This document shows positions 1-8,014 of a DNA stretch of 64,000 bases, in pieces. The stretch is from Ureibacillus galli (GTDB taxonomy: Bacteria; Bacillota; Bacilli; Bacillales_A; Planococcaceae). The stretch lies in the NCBI RefSeq assembly GCF_014836845.1, contig NZ_JACSQA010000004.1:84774-148773 (forward strand), written 5' to 3'. How positions within the stretch are numbered: the stretch's first letter is position 1; each line of letters starts with the position of its first letter. The notes below the pieces were generated by a model. The model saw only the letters and a list, made by a program, of their open reading frames with translations, was not told the DNA's origin and searched no databases. The position numbers were made by a program, and so were the translations under genes.

Positions 1-1
1 T

Positions 2-316
2 ATCGCGAAAATGCGAAAACTTTACAGTGAGAAACGACAACATTTAATCGATGAAATTAAAACCCGATTAGGCGATGAGTTTATAATTACAGGTGATGAT
101 GCGGGGTTACATATTGTTTTACACTTACCCGATTATTTAACGGAGCAACAAGCTTTACAAAAGGCAAATTTAGTAGGGGTAACCGTTGATGCCTATTCCC
201 AATTTGATCAAGCAGGGGAAAGTTCGAACAAAGTTGTCATAGGGTACGGGGCTTTATCATTGGAAGAAATCTCGCAAGGAATTACGGCGATTGCAAAAGT
301 TTGGAAATCAAAATAG
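2..316 (+). CDS. MocR/PdxR-type GntR regulator, C-terminal fragment
   Basis: Only the last ~104 codons lie in the window; the frame is open to base 2, so the gene starts upstream. The visible part (KMRKLYSEKR, then AGLHIVLHLP and a final GYGALSLEEI segment) matches the C-terminal end of the fold-type I aminotransferase-like domain of MocR regulators, which bind PLP and typically control PLP synthesis or amino-acid genes. The DNA-binding GntR domain would be outside the window, so a plain aminotransferase cannot be excluded. An ATG at base 11 sits inside the domain and has no ribosome binding site, so it is not a real start. A bidirectional terminator follows. Confidence 0.7.
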   Translation: MAKMRKLYSEKRQHLIDEIKTRLGDEFIITGDDAGLHIVLHLPDYLTEQQALQKANLVGVTVDAYSQFDQAGESSNKVVIGYGALSLEEISQGITAIAKVWKSK

Positions 317-319
317 GTG

Positions 320-356
320 AAAAAATCTCATCTGTATGAAGCAGGTGAGATTTTTC
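320..356. terminator. Bidirectional Rho-independent terminator
   Basis: An ATCTCA-CTG / CAG-TGAGAT stem is flanked by an A-run and a T-run. It separates two convergent genes and can serve both. Confidence 0.85.
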
Positions 357-359
357 ATG

Positions 360-914
360 TTATTCTTTCGTTGGTCTTTGAAATAAGTACATTTGTCGGG
401 CAATATATTCTGAACTAAAATGAATCCCATCCTTTAACCACCACATAATGATTCCTGTCATTGAGGCTACTTTAATATCAATGTCGACATATTCTTTTAT
501 TACTGCTTTTTCGGCATTTTCTCTCCTCGTTGCTACTAATTTTTTCAATAAATGAAATAGTTCATTTTCAAACTTTCGCATCTCAAACAATACCCCGATG
601 AATTTTCGATGATCATATAAAAAATCTAATAAAATAACGAATTGTTCATGATTCGATAGGTCCTTCATATGAATTAAATCATCCACTTTATTCGACAGTT
701 CGTCGATAATTTCATCGGTGATTTGTTTTAATAAATCGTTTATATCTTGGTAATGTAAATAGAACGTTGTGCGATTCAGTTCAGCACGATTTGAAATTTT
801 TTGAACCGTTAAATCGGCGATGGATGGGTTTTCGGCTAAAAGGGAGAAAACCGCATGTTTGAACATTTTTTTCGACCGGATGGAACGGGGATCTTCCTTT
901 TTTGTCATCAACAT
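360..914 (-). CDS. TetR/AcrR family transcriptional regulator
   Basis: The 184-aa protein has the TetR N-terminal helix-turn-helix at about residues 35-56 (LTVQKISNRAELNRTTFYLH) followed by an all-helical ligand-binding half. The start ATG has an AGGAGG five bases upstream; a second ATG two codons later is less well spaced. The gene is divergent from a DHA2 multidrug efflux transporter, the classic arrangement in which the TetR protein represses both itself and the pump and lets go on binding a drug. The ligand is not evident from sequence. B. subtilis LmrA/LmrB has the same gene arrangement, but I did not assign a symbol. Confidence 0.85.
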   Translation of the reverse strand: MLMTKKEDPRSIRSKKMFKHAVFSLLAENPSIADLTVQKISNRAELNRTTFYLHYQDINDLLKQITDEIIDELSNKVDDLIHMKDLSNHEQFVILLDFLYDHRKFIGVLFEMRKFENELFHLLKKLVATRRENAEKAVIKEYVDIDIKVASMTGIIMWWLKDGIHFSSEYIARQMYLFQRPTKE

Positions 915-947
915 TTCGTCCTCCTTTTATCTATTTTTTTCAACTTC

Positions 948-975
948 CTCAACAACAGTTATATCGCATGTTGAG
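948..975. promoter_or_regulatory. Inverted repeat CTCAACA-N14-TGTTGAG
   Basis: A perfect 7-bp inverted repeat lies in the divergent TetR/efflux intergenic region, close to the TetR start. It could be a second regulator site, but the 14-base spacing is longer than usual for TetR operators. Confidence 0.35.
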
Positions 976-1039
976 TAGTGAACGTTTTCGAGGAAATTGT
1001 GGTTAGGAAACATCTAATTCCTTTGTTATTATAAATTTT

Positions 1040-1056
1040 ATCGACATTGTGTTGAT
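1040..1056. promoter_or_regulatory. Candidate TetR operator
   Basis: ATCGACATTGTGTTGAT is a 17-bp near-palindrome of the form ATCnACA-N3-TGTnGAT. It lies just downstream of a -10-like TATAAAT at about 1030 and 28 bases before the efflux start codon. A repressor bound here would cover the transcription start of the pump gene. Confidence 0.5.
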
Positions 1057-1083
1057 TAAGCAATAGAAGAGAAGGAGAAACAA

Positions 1084-2538
1084 ATGGTGAACGAGGAACT
1101 AAATATAAATAAAAAAATACTATTAATGGTACTAGTAACGGGCTGTTTTTTATCAACGTTGAATCAAACATTATTAAATGTTGCTCTTAGTGATTTAATG
1201 GACATCTTTCATGTAGGTCCGACAACAGTTCAATGGTTATCAACCGGATTTATGCTCGTAAACGGGGTATTAGTGCCGATTACGGCATTTTTAATGAAAC
1301 GATTTACGACGAGACAGTTGTTTATTAGTTCAATGATTTTTTTATTCATCGGCTCGGTTCTTTGTGGTTGTGCGATGAATTTTAGCATGTTATTGTCAGG
1401 ACGAATGATTCAAGCCATTGGCGCAGGAATTATTATGCCGTTAATGATGAGCGTGATTTTATTTATTTACCCAGTAGAAAAACGGGGAAGTGTCATGGGC
1501 ATTGTCGGGTTTGCAATGATTTTTGCGCCGGCAATTGCACCAACTTTATCTGGTTTTATTATTGAATTTGTCTCATGGAGATGGTTATTCATAGGATTAG
1601 CTCCATTGGCATTTATCGTTATCGTTCTTGCGTACAAATTTTTAGTCAATGTTTCGGAAACAGTGAAAGCGAAATTAGATGTTCCGAGCGTTTTATTATC
1701 AACGATAGGATTCGGTGGTATTTTATATGGATTTAGTAGTGCCGGTAGTAAAGGATGGGATGATTTAGTTGTCCTTATGTCGATTTGTTTAGGCATCGTG
1801 ATTACATTCCTTTTCTGTTTAAGACAAATCAAGTCGGTCGATCCATTATTAAATTTATCTGTCTTTAAAAATAAAATGTTTACGCTCACATCCATCATTA
1901 ATGTGTTCGTCACGATGGTGATGTACGCAGATTTAATTTTGCTCCCGATATACCTGCAAACGGGTCGGGGATTTACAGCCTTTGAAGCGGGATTATTGTT
2001 ACTGCCAGGGGCTGTAATCAATGCCTTTTTATCACCTGTAACGGGGAAAATATACGATAAATACGGGGCAAAGCCGTTGTTTATCACAGGATTACTTTTC
2101 GTCATTGCTTCCATGTGGGCGGTGACGGATTTATCGGAATCAACGACGTATCTATATGTCATGATGCGTACGATAGTTTTACGAATTGGTTTAAGCTGCA
2201 TCACGATGCCATTAAATACAGCAGGTTTGAATGCATTGCCAAAACATTTAGGAACACACGGTTCAGCAGTGAATAATACCGTTCGTCAACTAGCAGGGGC
2301 TATAGGAACAGCGGTAGTTGTAACGGTTTATACGGTCCAAGCGACAGCTCACGCAACAAAGATAGGGAGTGAAAATCCTAAACTTTCTACTGATGAAATG
2401 ACAAGTCTATCTTCAATATTAAGTTCGGGAGATGCCTATCAATTTATGCTGATTTTAGCCGTAGTTGCTCTTTTATTAACATTCTTTATGCCAAATAAAG
2501 CTAAAGTGAAGTTAGAAACAACCAAACAAGAAGGATAA
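1084..2538 (+). CDS. DHA2-family (EmrB/QacA-type) multidrug MFS efflux transporter
   Basis: The 484-aa, very hydrophobic protein has the 14-helix DHA2 layout. Family features are visible: the start of helix 1 (LNQTLLNVALSDL), the WLSTGFMLVNGVLVP stretch of helix 2, the RMIQAIGAGIIMP segment and the antiporter-type motif C (APAIAPTLSGFI). It is a proton-driven exporter of drugs or related amphipaths in the cytoplasmic membrane. GAGAAGGAG precedes the ATG. The divergent TetR gene very likely controls it. The substrate cannot be read from the sequence. Confidence 0.88.
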   Translation: MVNEELNINKKILLMVLVTGCFLSTLNQTLLNVALSDLMDIFHVGPTTVQWLSTGFMLVNGVLVPITAFLMKRFTTRQLFISSMIFLFIGSVLCGCAMNFSMLLSGRMIQAIGAGIIMPLMMSVILFIYPVEKRGSVMGIVGFAMIFAPAIAPTLSGFIIEFVSWRWLFIGLAPLAFIVIVLAYKFLVNVSETVKAKLDVPSVLLSTIGFGGILYGFSSAGSKGWDDLVVLMSICLGIVITFLFCLRQIKSVDPLLNLSVFKNKMFTLTSIINVFVTMVMYADLILLPIYLQTGRGFTAFEAGLLLLPGAVINAFLSPVTGKIYDKYGAKPLFITGLLFVIASMWAVTDLSESTTYLYVMMRTIVLRIGLSCITMPLNTAGLNALPKHLGTHGSAVNNTVRQLAGAIGTAVVVTVYTVQATAHATKIGSENPKLSTDEMTSLSSILSSGDAYQFMLILAVVALLLTFFMPNKAKVKLETTKQEG

Positions 2539-2546
2539 ACAATAAC

Positions 2547-2578
2547 AAGTCTTACTCTTTATGGGTAAGTCTTTTTTT
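2547..2578 (+). terminator. Rho-independent terminator of efflux gene
   Basis: AAGTCTTACtctttatgGGTAAGTCTT hairpin followed by seven T, nine bases after the stop codon. Confidence 0.85.
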
Positions 2579-2645
2579 AATGAGAAAATACTTAATTTAA
2601 TTTCTAAGATATGGTATTTTTAATTAAAAGTGATTCGGAAGGAGT

Positions 2646-2832
2646 GTGAATAACCTGATAGATTCAATCTTTAGAGAACTGATAGTAAGTGCATAAAGTT
2701 TTCTGCTCTATTTCTAAAAATACAAAAGCGGTCTATGCCCATGTTGAAAAGAATAAATTAACATGGATTGTGTATTTTGATGAAGAAGCGTTAGAAAAAG
2801 AAAGACTAAAAGTAACTGTAACCGAAATATAA
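2646..2832 (+). pseudogene. Frameshifted remnant of a small gene
   Basis: AAGGAG is followed by GTG and a short frame (NNLIDSIFRELIVSA) that stops at 2694-2696. A +1 frame overlaps it and runs from about 2689 to the stop at 2830-2832 with well-behaved codons (KNTKAVYAHVEKNKLTW, then YFDEEALEKERLKVTVTEI). One indel near 2690 would join them into a protein of about 62 aa. I do not recognise the family. It lies directly upstream of a relic of a TPP riboswitch, so this interval looks like decayed DNA. Confidence 0.4.
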
Positions 2833-2888
2833 TGTGGCTTCCCAGAAATATCCACTGTGAATGAGCAATATATATGTATCAATAGTTG

Positions 2889-3005
2889 AGATCTCGTTTA
2901 CTAGAGGAAAGTGGAGTCCATACAGTGGGATGTTTACTATTATTACACCGTTCCCTTTTTTTGAGAAGTTTTTCGTTTTTAAAGGAAAAAATGGCACTTT
3001 GTCGT
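2889..3005 (+). other. Relic of a TPP (THI-box) riboswitch 3' half and expression platform
   Basis: This stretch aligns closely with the intact TPP riboswitch tail at 4212-4325. Shared blocks in order are GATCT, TACTAG, GGAAAGTGGAGTCC, ATGTTTA, ATTATT, CCG-TCC with a T-run, TTTTTCGTT and AAGGAAAAAATGGC. The 5' half with the CTGAGA motif is not recognisable and the terminator stem has lost pairing, so it is probably non-functional. A short ORF overlapping it (2886-3068) is an accident of this sequence. The rest of 2833-3238 shows no gene. Confidence 0.65.
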
Positions 3006-3171
3006 TGGAAGAAAATAATACAAGGTATAAGTGCAATTGATGTAAAGTCGAAATTAATGAAATATTGACCTTCAGCACTTTCTTTGAAAAAATATACCTT
3101 AGCAGTTGAGTAGTAATTTAATGGTTAACCACTAAAATTGCTTTCAAAACCACTAAGAATACTTATGTCTA

Positions 3172-3210
3172 ATTAGGAAAGTCTATATTTATAGAGATTT
3201 TTTCCTATCA
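3172..3210 (+). terminator. Possible weak terminator or attenuator before the TerC gene
   Basis: AGGAAAgTCTATAtttATAGAgatTTTTTCCT can fold into a hairpin with internal mismatches just upstream of the TerC gene. I see no yybP-ykoY manganese riboswitch signature in this leader. Confidence 0.3.
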
Positions 3211-3238
3211 TAATACTTACAGATTGGGGTCTTGTAAA

Positions 3239-4015
3239 ATGGAGTCATTATGGTTAGAGTATGCCTGGACATTGTTGATTTTAATCGGATTGGAAGGATT
3301 ATTATCAGCAGACAATGCTCTAGTCCTTGCAGTAATTGCCAAGCATTTACCTGAAGAAAATAAAAAAAGAGCTATAAATTACGGAATCCTATTGGCCTTT
3401 GTATTTAGATTTGCTGCACTTTTTGCCATTTCTTTTATTGCCAATGTGTGGCAAATACAGGCGATAGGGGCTGCCTATCTTCTATATCTAGGATTAAAGC
3501 ATGTCATTCAAGCACGGTTTGGTAAAGATAATAAGAATATTCATAAGGACGATGAAAAGGAATCAGCAGGTAAAAGTTTTGGTGCTACTGTAGGGAAGAT
3601 TGCATTAGCGGATCTTGCTTTTGCAATTGATTCTATTCTAGCCGCAGTTGCTCTTGCCCTCGGTCTTCCAGATTCCCCACTAGGCGACTTTGGTGGTATG
3701 GATGCAGGTAAATTTATCGTTGTCTTACTTGGAGGTATTGCTGGACTTGTTTTAATTAAGTTTGCAGCAACTTGGTTCGTACAACTTCTTGATAAACGTC
3801 CAGCTTTGGAAACTACAGCATATGCAATTGTTGCTTGGGTTGGTGTTAAATTAGCTGTAATCACGCTTGCCCATGAGGATATCGGTGTGTTGGATCATCA
3901 CTTCCCTCACAGCACTACTTGGACACTAATCTTCTATGGAGTATTAGTAGCTATTGCCCTACTCGGTTGGTTTGCGCCTAGTAACAAGCCAAAAGGAAAA
4001 GATGTATCGTTATAA
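3239..4015 (+). CDS. TerC-family membrane protein (MeeF/YceF-like manganese exporter)
   Basis: The 258-aa integral membrane protein has the TerC hallmarks: LEGLLSADNALV in helix 1 and LADLAFAIDSILA in a middle helix, with the acidic residues thought to carry the metal. TerC proteins of Bacillus (YceF, YkoY) export Mn2+ and supply it to secreted enzymes during translocation. I chose the ATG at 3239 because GGGGT sits eight bases upstream; an in-frame TTG at 3224 has no ribosome binding site. There is no good terminator before the thiamine leader that follows. Confidence 0.85.
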   Translation: MESLWLEYAWTLLILIGLEGLLSADNALVLAVIAKHLPEENKKRAINYGILLAFVFRFAALFAISFIANVWQIQAIGAAYLLYLGLKHVIQARFGKDNKNIHKDDEKESAGKSFGATVGKIALADLAFAIDSILAAVALALGLPDSPLGDFGGMDAGKFIVVLLGGIAGLVLIKFAATWFVQLLDKRPALETTAYAIVAWVGVKLAVITLAHEDIGVLDHHFPHSTTWTLIFYGVLVAIALLGWFAPSNKPKGKDVSL

Positions 4016-4104
4016 ATAAAAAATAATCTATAAAAGCATTTACCTTATCACTATCTACCTATAGTACCTTCGGATTAAATTGTACCTTCTTGGAAAAATT
4101 TGAA

Positions 4105-4133
4105 TTGACTTTTAAAATAATCGGATGTAGAGT
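4105..4133 (+). promoter_or_regulatory. Sigma-A promoter of the thiamine operon
   Basis: TTGACT, a 17-base spacer and TAGAGT lie about 30 bases before the riboswitch aptamer. The -35 is near consensus and the -10 is poor. Confidence 0.45.
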
Positions 4134-4154
4134 GAAAATTAAATTAATAGGAAA

Positions 4155-4242
4155 GACCACTAGGGGAGCCGTTTTGGCTGAGACAGAGTAATCTGGACCC
4201 TTTGAACCTGATCTAGTTCATACTAGCGTAGGAAAGTGGAGT
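4155..4242 (+). ncRNA. TPP (THI-box) riboswitch
   Basis: All conserved blocks are present: AGGGGAGCC, GGCTGAGACAG, GGACCCTTTGAACCTGATCT, then the TACTAGCGTAGGAAAGTGGA closing element. This is the thiamin pyrophosphate aptamer. High TPP should favour the terminator that follows and shut off tenA-ykoEDC. Confidence 0.95.
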
Positions 4243-4272
4243 CCGTGCATGGGTATGTTTAAAATTATTCTG

Positions 4273-4299
4273 CCGCTCCATTTTTTGGAGCGGTTTTTT
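4273..4299 (+). terminator. Riboswitch-controlled terminator
   Basis: CCGCTCCattttttGGAGCGG with a following T-run is the off-state terminator of the TPP riboswitch, 65 bases before tenA. Confidence 0.9.
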
Positions 4300-4364
4300 C
4301 GTTGTTGAAGGAAAAATGGCTCCAATGAACGTCTTCCGATTATAACCAATAAGGAGGAATTAAC

Positions 4365-5051
4365 ATGAATTTTTCAGCAGAACTTAGGAGGGAAGCAACT
4401 CCTATCTTTAACGCAATTTTTGAACATCCTTTCGTACAAGGAATCGCAAAGGGAGATTTAAAAAGGGAACAATTAATCCATTACGTCAAACAAGATTTTG
4501 AGTATTTAAGTTCCTTTATACGAATCTATGGAATTGCCATTTCAAAGTGCGAGAATCGTGAAGATATGGCCATGTTTAACCAGCAAATAGCATTTATTTT
4601 AAACAGTGAAACCCATCCGCACCAAAACTTTTGCCAAATCGCAGGTGTACTATACGAAGATTTACAAGGATATCCGTTATCGCCATCTGCTCATCAATAT
4701 ATTCGTCATATGCTGACCGTTGCCCATGAAGGAACGTTAGGCGAAATTTTAGCTGTTTTATTGCCTTGTCCATGGACGTATTGGGAGATAGGGAAGAAAT
4801 TATTAAATGACGTTAAACCAGATCGATTCCATCCATTTTACGAATGGATTCATTTCTACGGTAGCCGTACGGATTCTATTACGACAAAATTCTGTGAACG
4901 TCTAGATACATGGGCGTTAAATGCAACAGAGAAAGAAAAGGAAAAGATGCGAAGTCACTTTTTACTCAGTTGCCAGCTTGAATATATGTTTTGGGATATG
5001 GCTTATCAACTGGAAGAATGGCCTGTGAAAATGGAGGCTGTGAAAGAATGA
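4365..5051 (+). CDS. tenA: Aminopyrimidine aminohydrolase / thiaminase II (TenA)
   Basis: The 228-aa TenA family protein hydrolyses 4-amino-5-aminomethyl-2-methylpyrimidine to the hydroxymethyl pyrimidine (HMP) used for thiamine salvage. The catalytic cysteine is Cys135 in LPCPWTYWEIG, and the conserved Asp44 lies in YVKQDFEYL; the C-terminal LEYMFWDMAY carries the expected glutamate. AAGGAGG precedes the ATG. It is first in a four-gene operon behind a TPP riboswitch, and its stop overlaps the next start (ATGA), so it is co-translated with the uptake system that brings in thiamine breakdown products. Confidence 0.95.
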   Translation: MNFSAELRREATPIFNAIFEHPFVQGIAKGDLKREQLIHYVKQDFEYLSSFIRIYGIAISKCENREDMAMFNQQIAFILNSETHPHQNFCQIAGVLYEDLQGYPLSPSAHQYIRHMLTVAHEGTLGEILAVLLPCPWTYWEIGKKLLNDVKPDRFHPFYEWIHFYGSRTDSITTKFCERLDTWALNATEKEKEKMRSHFLLSCQLEYMFWDMAYQLEEWPVKMEAVKE

Positions 5052-5644
5052 AGTGGAAGATGAAAGAAGTCGTCCTTGCGGTTATTTTATCAGTAGCTTG
5101 TGGTGTCATTTATTTAGGCTGGTCGACCCTTTGGATTCCGATTTCCGCTCTAGTCGGACCAGTAGGAGCAGGGTTTATGTTTGGGATTTGGGTTATTGCT
5201 AGCCCCATCGTTGCTTATATCATTCGTAAACCGGGTGCAGCCTTTATCGCAGAGGTTGCTGCAGCTGCTGTTGAATTACTGACGGGTAGTCACTTTGGTT
5301 TATCGGCTCTATTAGTAGGGGTTTTTCAAGGGATTGGTTCCGAAATCGCCTTTGCCCTATTTCGATATAAACGTTACAACCTCTTCACTTTAATGCTTTC
5401 GGGTGCTTTAGCAGGAGTTTTAGGAATAGTTTATAACTTAGTGGCTAACGGTTTTGGCTACTATACGACGGGCGTATTTTTTGCAACATTAGCGATTCAT
5501 ATTATTAGCGGAGCGATTCTCGGTGGATGGTTAGGGAAAGTAGTAGTCGACGCCCTAGCCAAAACAGGGGTACTAGAACAATATGAAATTATGAAACAAA
5601 CTAGAAAAAAGGGCGAGATCAATGGAAACATTTCTAGGATGTAA
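5048..5644 (+). CDS. ykoE: ECF transporter substrate-specific component, thiamine/HMP (YkoE)
   Basis: The 198-aa protein has about six membrane helices and the YkoE family pattern (WIPISALVGPVGAGFMFGIW and LTGSHFGLSALLVG). It is the substrate-binding S-component of a group I ECF importer for thiamine or its pyrimidine moiety. The ATG at 5048 overlaps the tenA stop; an upstream in-frame ATG at 4991 lies inside tenA and is rejected. It partners the ATPase and T-component genes that follow. The frame overlaps the start of the ATPase gene by 23 bases. Confidence 0.92.
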   Translation: MKWKMKEVVLAVILSVACGVIYLGWSTLWIPISALVGPVGAGFMFGIWVIASPIVAYIIRKPGAAFIAEVAAAAVELLTGSHFGLSALLVGVFQGIGSEIAFALFRYKRYNLFTLMLSGALAGVLGIVYNLVANGFGYYTTGVFFATLAIHIISGAILGGWLGKVVVDALAKTGVLEQYEIMKQTRKKGEINGNISRM

Positions 5645-7205
5645 AAATTTATTTATTCGCTTCTATAATCGCTCTGAACAATCGCTTCAAAATATAACCT
5701 TATCCATAAATAAAGGGGAAAAAGTATTAATCCTCGGACCTAGTGGGAGTGGCAAATCAACTTTGATTTCCGCCCTCGCTGGTATTATTCCGGAGCATGT
5801 TGAGGCCGAAGTAAGTGGTGAAGTATTTTCTAGAAAAAATGGTGGCGTGATGTTCCAAGATCCCGATTCCCAATTTTGCATGTTGCATGTAGATGAAGAG
5901 ATTGCCTTTAGTCTGGAAAATCGATCTATTCCTCGAAATGAGATGGACAAAATGATTGCCGACTTAATGTTGCAAGTCGGTTTGAACGTAGATAGGAGAA
6001 CACCGATTGAAACATTATCAGGTGGAATGAAGCAACGATTAGCGTTGGCCTGTCTGTTAGCCTTACAACCTGAAGTGTTGTTTTTTGATGAACCAACAGC
6101 CCAACTCGATCCGAAAGGTAGACAGGAAATATTTGATTTATTGCACCAACTTTCGAAACAAACAAACCAAACGATGGTCTTTGTGGAACATGTATTAGAT
6201 GGTTGTATCGAGTGGATGGATCGAGCCATTTTGTTAAATGATTGTGGAACTGTGATTGCCGACGGAAAACCAAAGGACATTCTTCAAAACTTCCAAAAAG
6301 AAATGGAAGCAGCGGGGATTTGGCGACCAAAGGTTTTTCCTGAAAAGTGGTCGGAAGTAGTGGAGAATACGTCCCATCCTATATCGATGAAACTATCTGA
6401 AAAACTTGAAACGAAGCTAGTTAATAAAGAAAAGGGAAATAATGACGTAGTGATTCGTACAGAAAATATGGAAATAGGCTATGGGAAAAAGACGATTGTT
6501 AGCGACATTAATGTAGAAATCCGTAAGGGGCAATGGGTATCTATTATAGGGCAAAACGGAAGTGGAAAAAGTACGTTCTTAAAAAGTGTGATTGGTTTAG
6601 AGCCTATAAAAAAAGGACAACTTTACTTTCAACATAAGGAATTAAAAAAATGGTCCGATCGGTAATTATTTGAAAAGGCTGGCTTTGTTTTTCAAAATCC
6701 AGAACATCAATTTATAACAGATACGGTATTTGACGAAATTGCCTTTGGTGGCCGACAAAGAAATTGGCCAAAGGATTTAATTGAAACAAAAACAATGCAA
6801 TTATTAAAGGAATTTGGATTGGAAAGATATTGCGACGCTCACCCTTTTACATTAAGTTTAGGGCAAAAACGTCGATTAAGTGTGGCGACAATGTTATTGT
6901 TCGATCAAGTTTTACTATCACTCGATGAGCCTACTTTTGGCCAAGATGAAAAAACGGCGAATGAACTGATTCGTTGTCTAAAAGAAAGGCAGGACCAGGG
7001 AACAACCATTATAATGGTGACCCACGATATGGATTTAGTTGATCGCTATTCGGATCAAGTTATTCTCTTTAACGATGGAAAAGTGATGTATCAAGGCCAA
7101 CCGTATGGATTATTTTCTGATGTAAAGATGGTGCGGGAATGTGGATTAATCCCACCACTCCATTACCAGTTGATGCATGAAAGAAGGGGGCTTGTTTTTG
7201 TATGA
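5622..7205 (+). pseudogene. ykoD: ECF transporter duplicated ATPase (YkoD), broken by an in-frame TAA
   Basis: The full frame is 527 codons with two ABC ATPase domains. Domain 1 is complete: Walker A GPSGSGKST at residues 39-47, signature LSGGMKQRLALA, Walker B VLFFDEPTAQLD. Domain 2 starts with Walker A GQNGSGKST near residue 310, but codon 348 is TAA (6663-6665). The same frame then continues with FEKAGFVFQNPEHQF, signature LSLGQKRRLS and Walker B LLSLDEPTFGQD to 7205. A CAA-to-TAA change fits the context WSDR-x-LFEKAG. As written the second half lacks its Walker A and an internal restart (ATG at 6795) would make an inert fragment, so uptake by this ECF complex is probably lost unless the stop is read through or is a sequencing error. 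Confidence 0.88.
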
Positions 7206-7939
7206 AGGCAAACGATTCATTCCTCGCTTCTTTAAATCCGAGTTGTAAGTTATTTACGCACATATTTGTCATGTTTTTATTAATGACAATCTCAAATCCA
7301 AAAGTAACCTTATTCATATGGATTCTCGGTGTATTCGTGGGAATTTTGTTAGGAGGTTGGCGGATTTCGTACCTTTTCAAACGGCTTGTGCCATACCTTG
7401 GGTTTTCCATTCTTGTCTTTTGGATGATGGCGGCCTTTGGCGAAGGGGAAACAACGATTTGGAAATGGGCTTGGTTCCATGTGACGGAGGAAAGTATCAC
7501 AAATGGCTTAACGGTTGCATTAAGAATGTTAGGCTTTGTCACGTATGGCTTATTATTTACTTCTACAACCGATTTAACCTTGTTCATTATGAGTTTAATT
7601 CATCAATGTAAGCTTTCACCAAAATGGGCTTACGGATTACTAGCCGGGTTTCGATTTATCCCGCTCTTTCAATCGGAATTAAGGCAAATGAAGACGGCCC
7701 ATAAAGTAAGAGGGTACAAACAAAAAAATAGTTGGAAAGCATTTATGCGATATTCCATCCCACTGTTTAGCCAGGGAATACGAAAGGCAGAGCGAATTGC
7801 CATTGCAATGGAAGCCCGTGGATTTACAGGGACAAAAGAGAGAACGTATTATCAAACGACACAAGTCGTGACAAAAGACTGGGCTTATGCATTTTTATTA
7901 TTAATCGTTGTAATCGCGTTGATGATGGTGGAGGGATGA
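7202..7939 (+). CDS. ykoC: ECF transporter transmembrane T-component (YkoC)
   Basis: The 245-aa protein has the CbiQ/EcfT fold: about five hydrophobic helices plus the two cytoplasmic coupling-helix motifs that contact the ATPases, HKVRGYK and AMEARGFTG. The start overlaps the ATPase stop (ATGA), so it is translationally coupled. It completes the thiamine-precursor ECF transporter with YkoE and YkoD. The gene itself is intact although the ATPase upstream carries a nonsense codon. No clear terminator follows. Confidence 0.9.
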   Translation: MKANDSFLASLNPSCKLFTHIFVMFLLMTISNPKVTLFIWILGVFVGILLGGWRISYLFKRLVPYLGFSILVFWMMAAFGEGETTIWKWAWFHVTEESITNGLTVALRMLGFVTYGLLFTSTTDLTLFIMSLIHQCKLSPKWAYGLLAGFRFIPLFQSELRQMKTAHKVRGYKQKNSWKAFMRYSIPLFSQGIRKAERIAIAMEARGFTGTKERTYYQTTQVVTKDWAYAFLLLIVVIALMMVEG

Positions 7940-8014
7940 TTTCGATTAATGGTCGCATTCTAATTCGGATGTGCATATCTTACTGAAAAACAGTAGGGTG
8001 TGTGACGTAAGTTG

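Noticed and set aside
1467..2204. 245-codon minus-strand ORF
   Set aside because: Antisense shadow of the DHA2 transporter; no ribosome binding site.
2886..3068. 60-codon plus-strand ORF
   Set aside because: It lies across the decayed TPP riboswitch and has no ribosome binding site.
3100..3238. yybP-ykoY manganese riboswitch before the TerC gene
   Set aside because: TerC genes often have one, but none of the conserved loop sequences is visible here.
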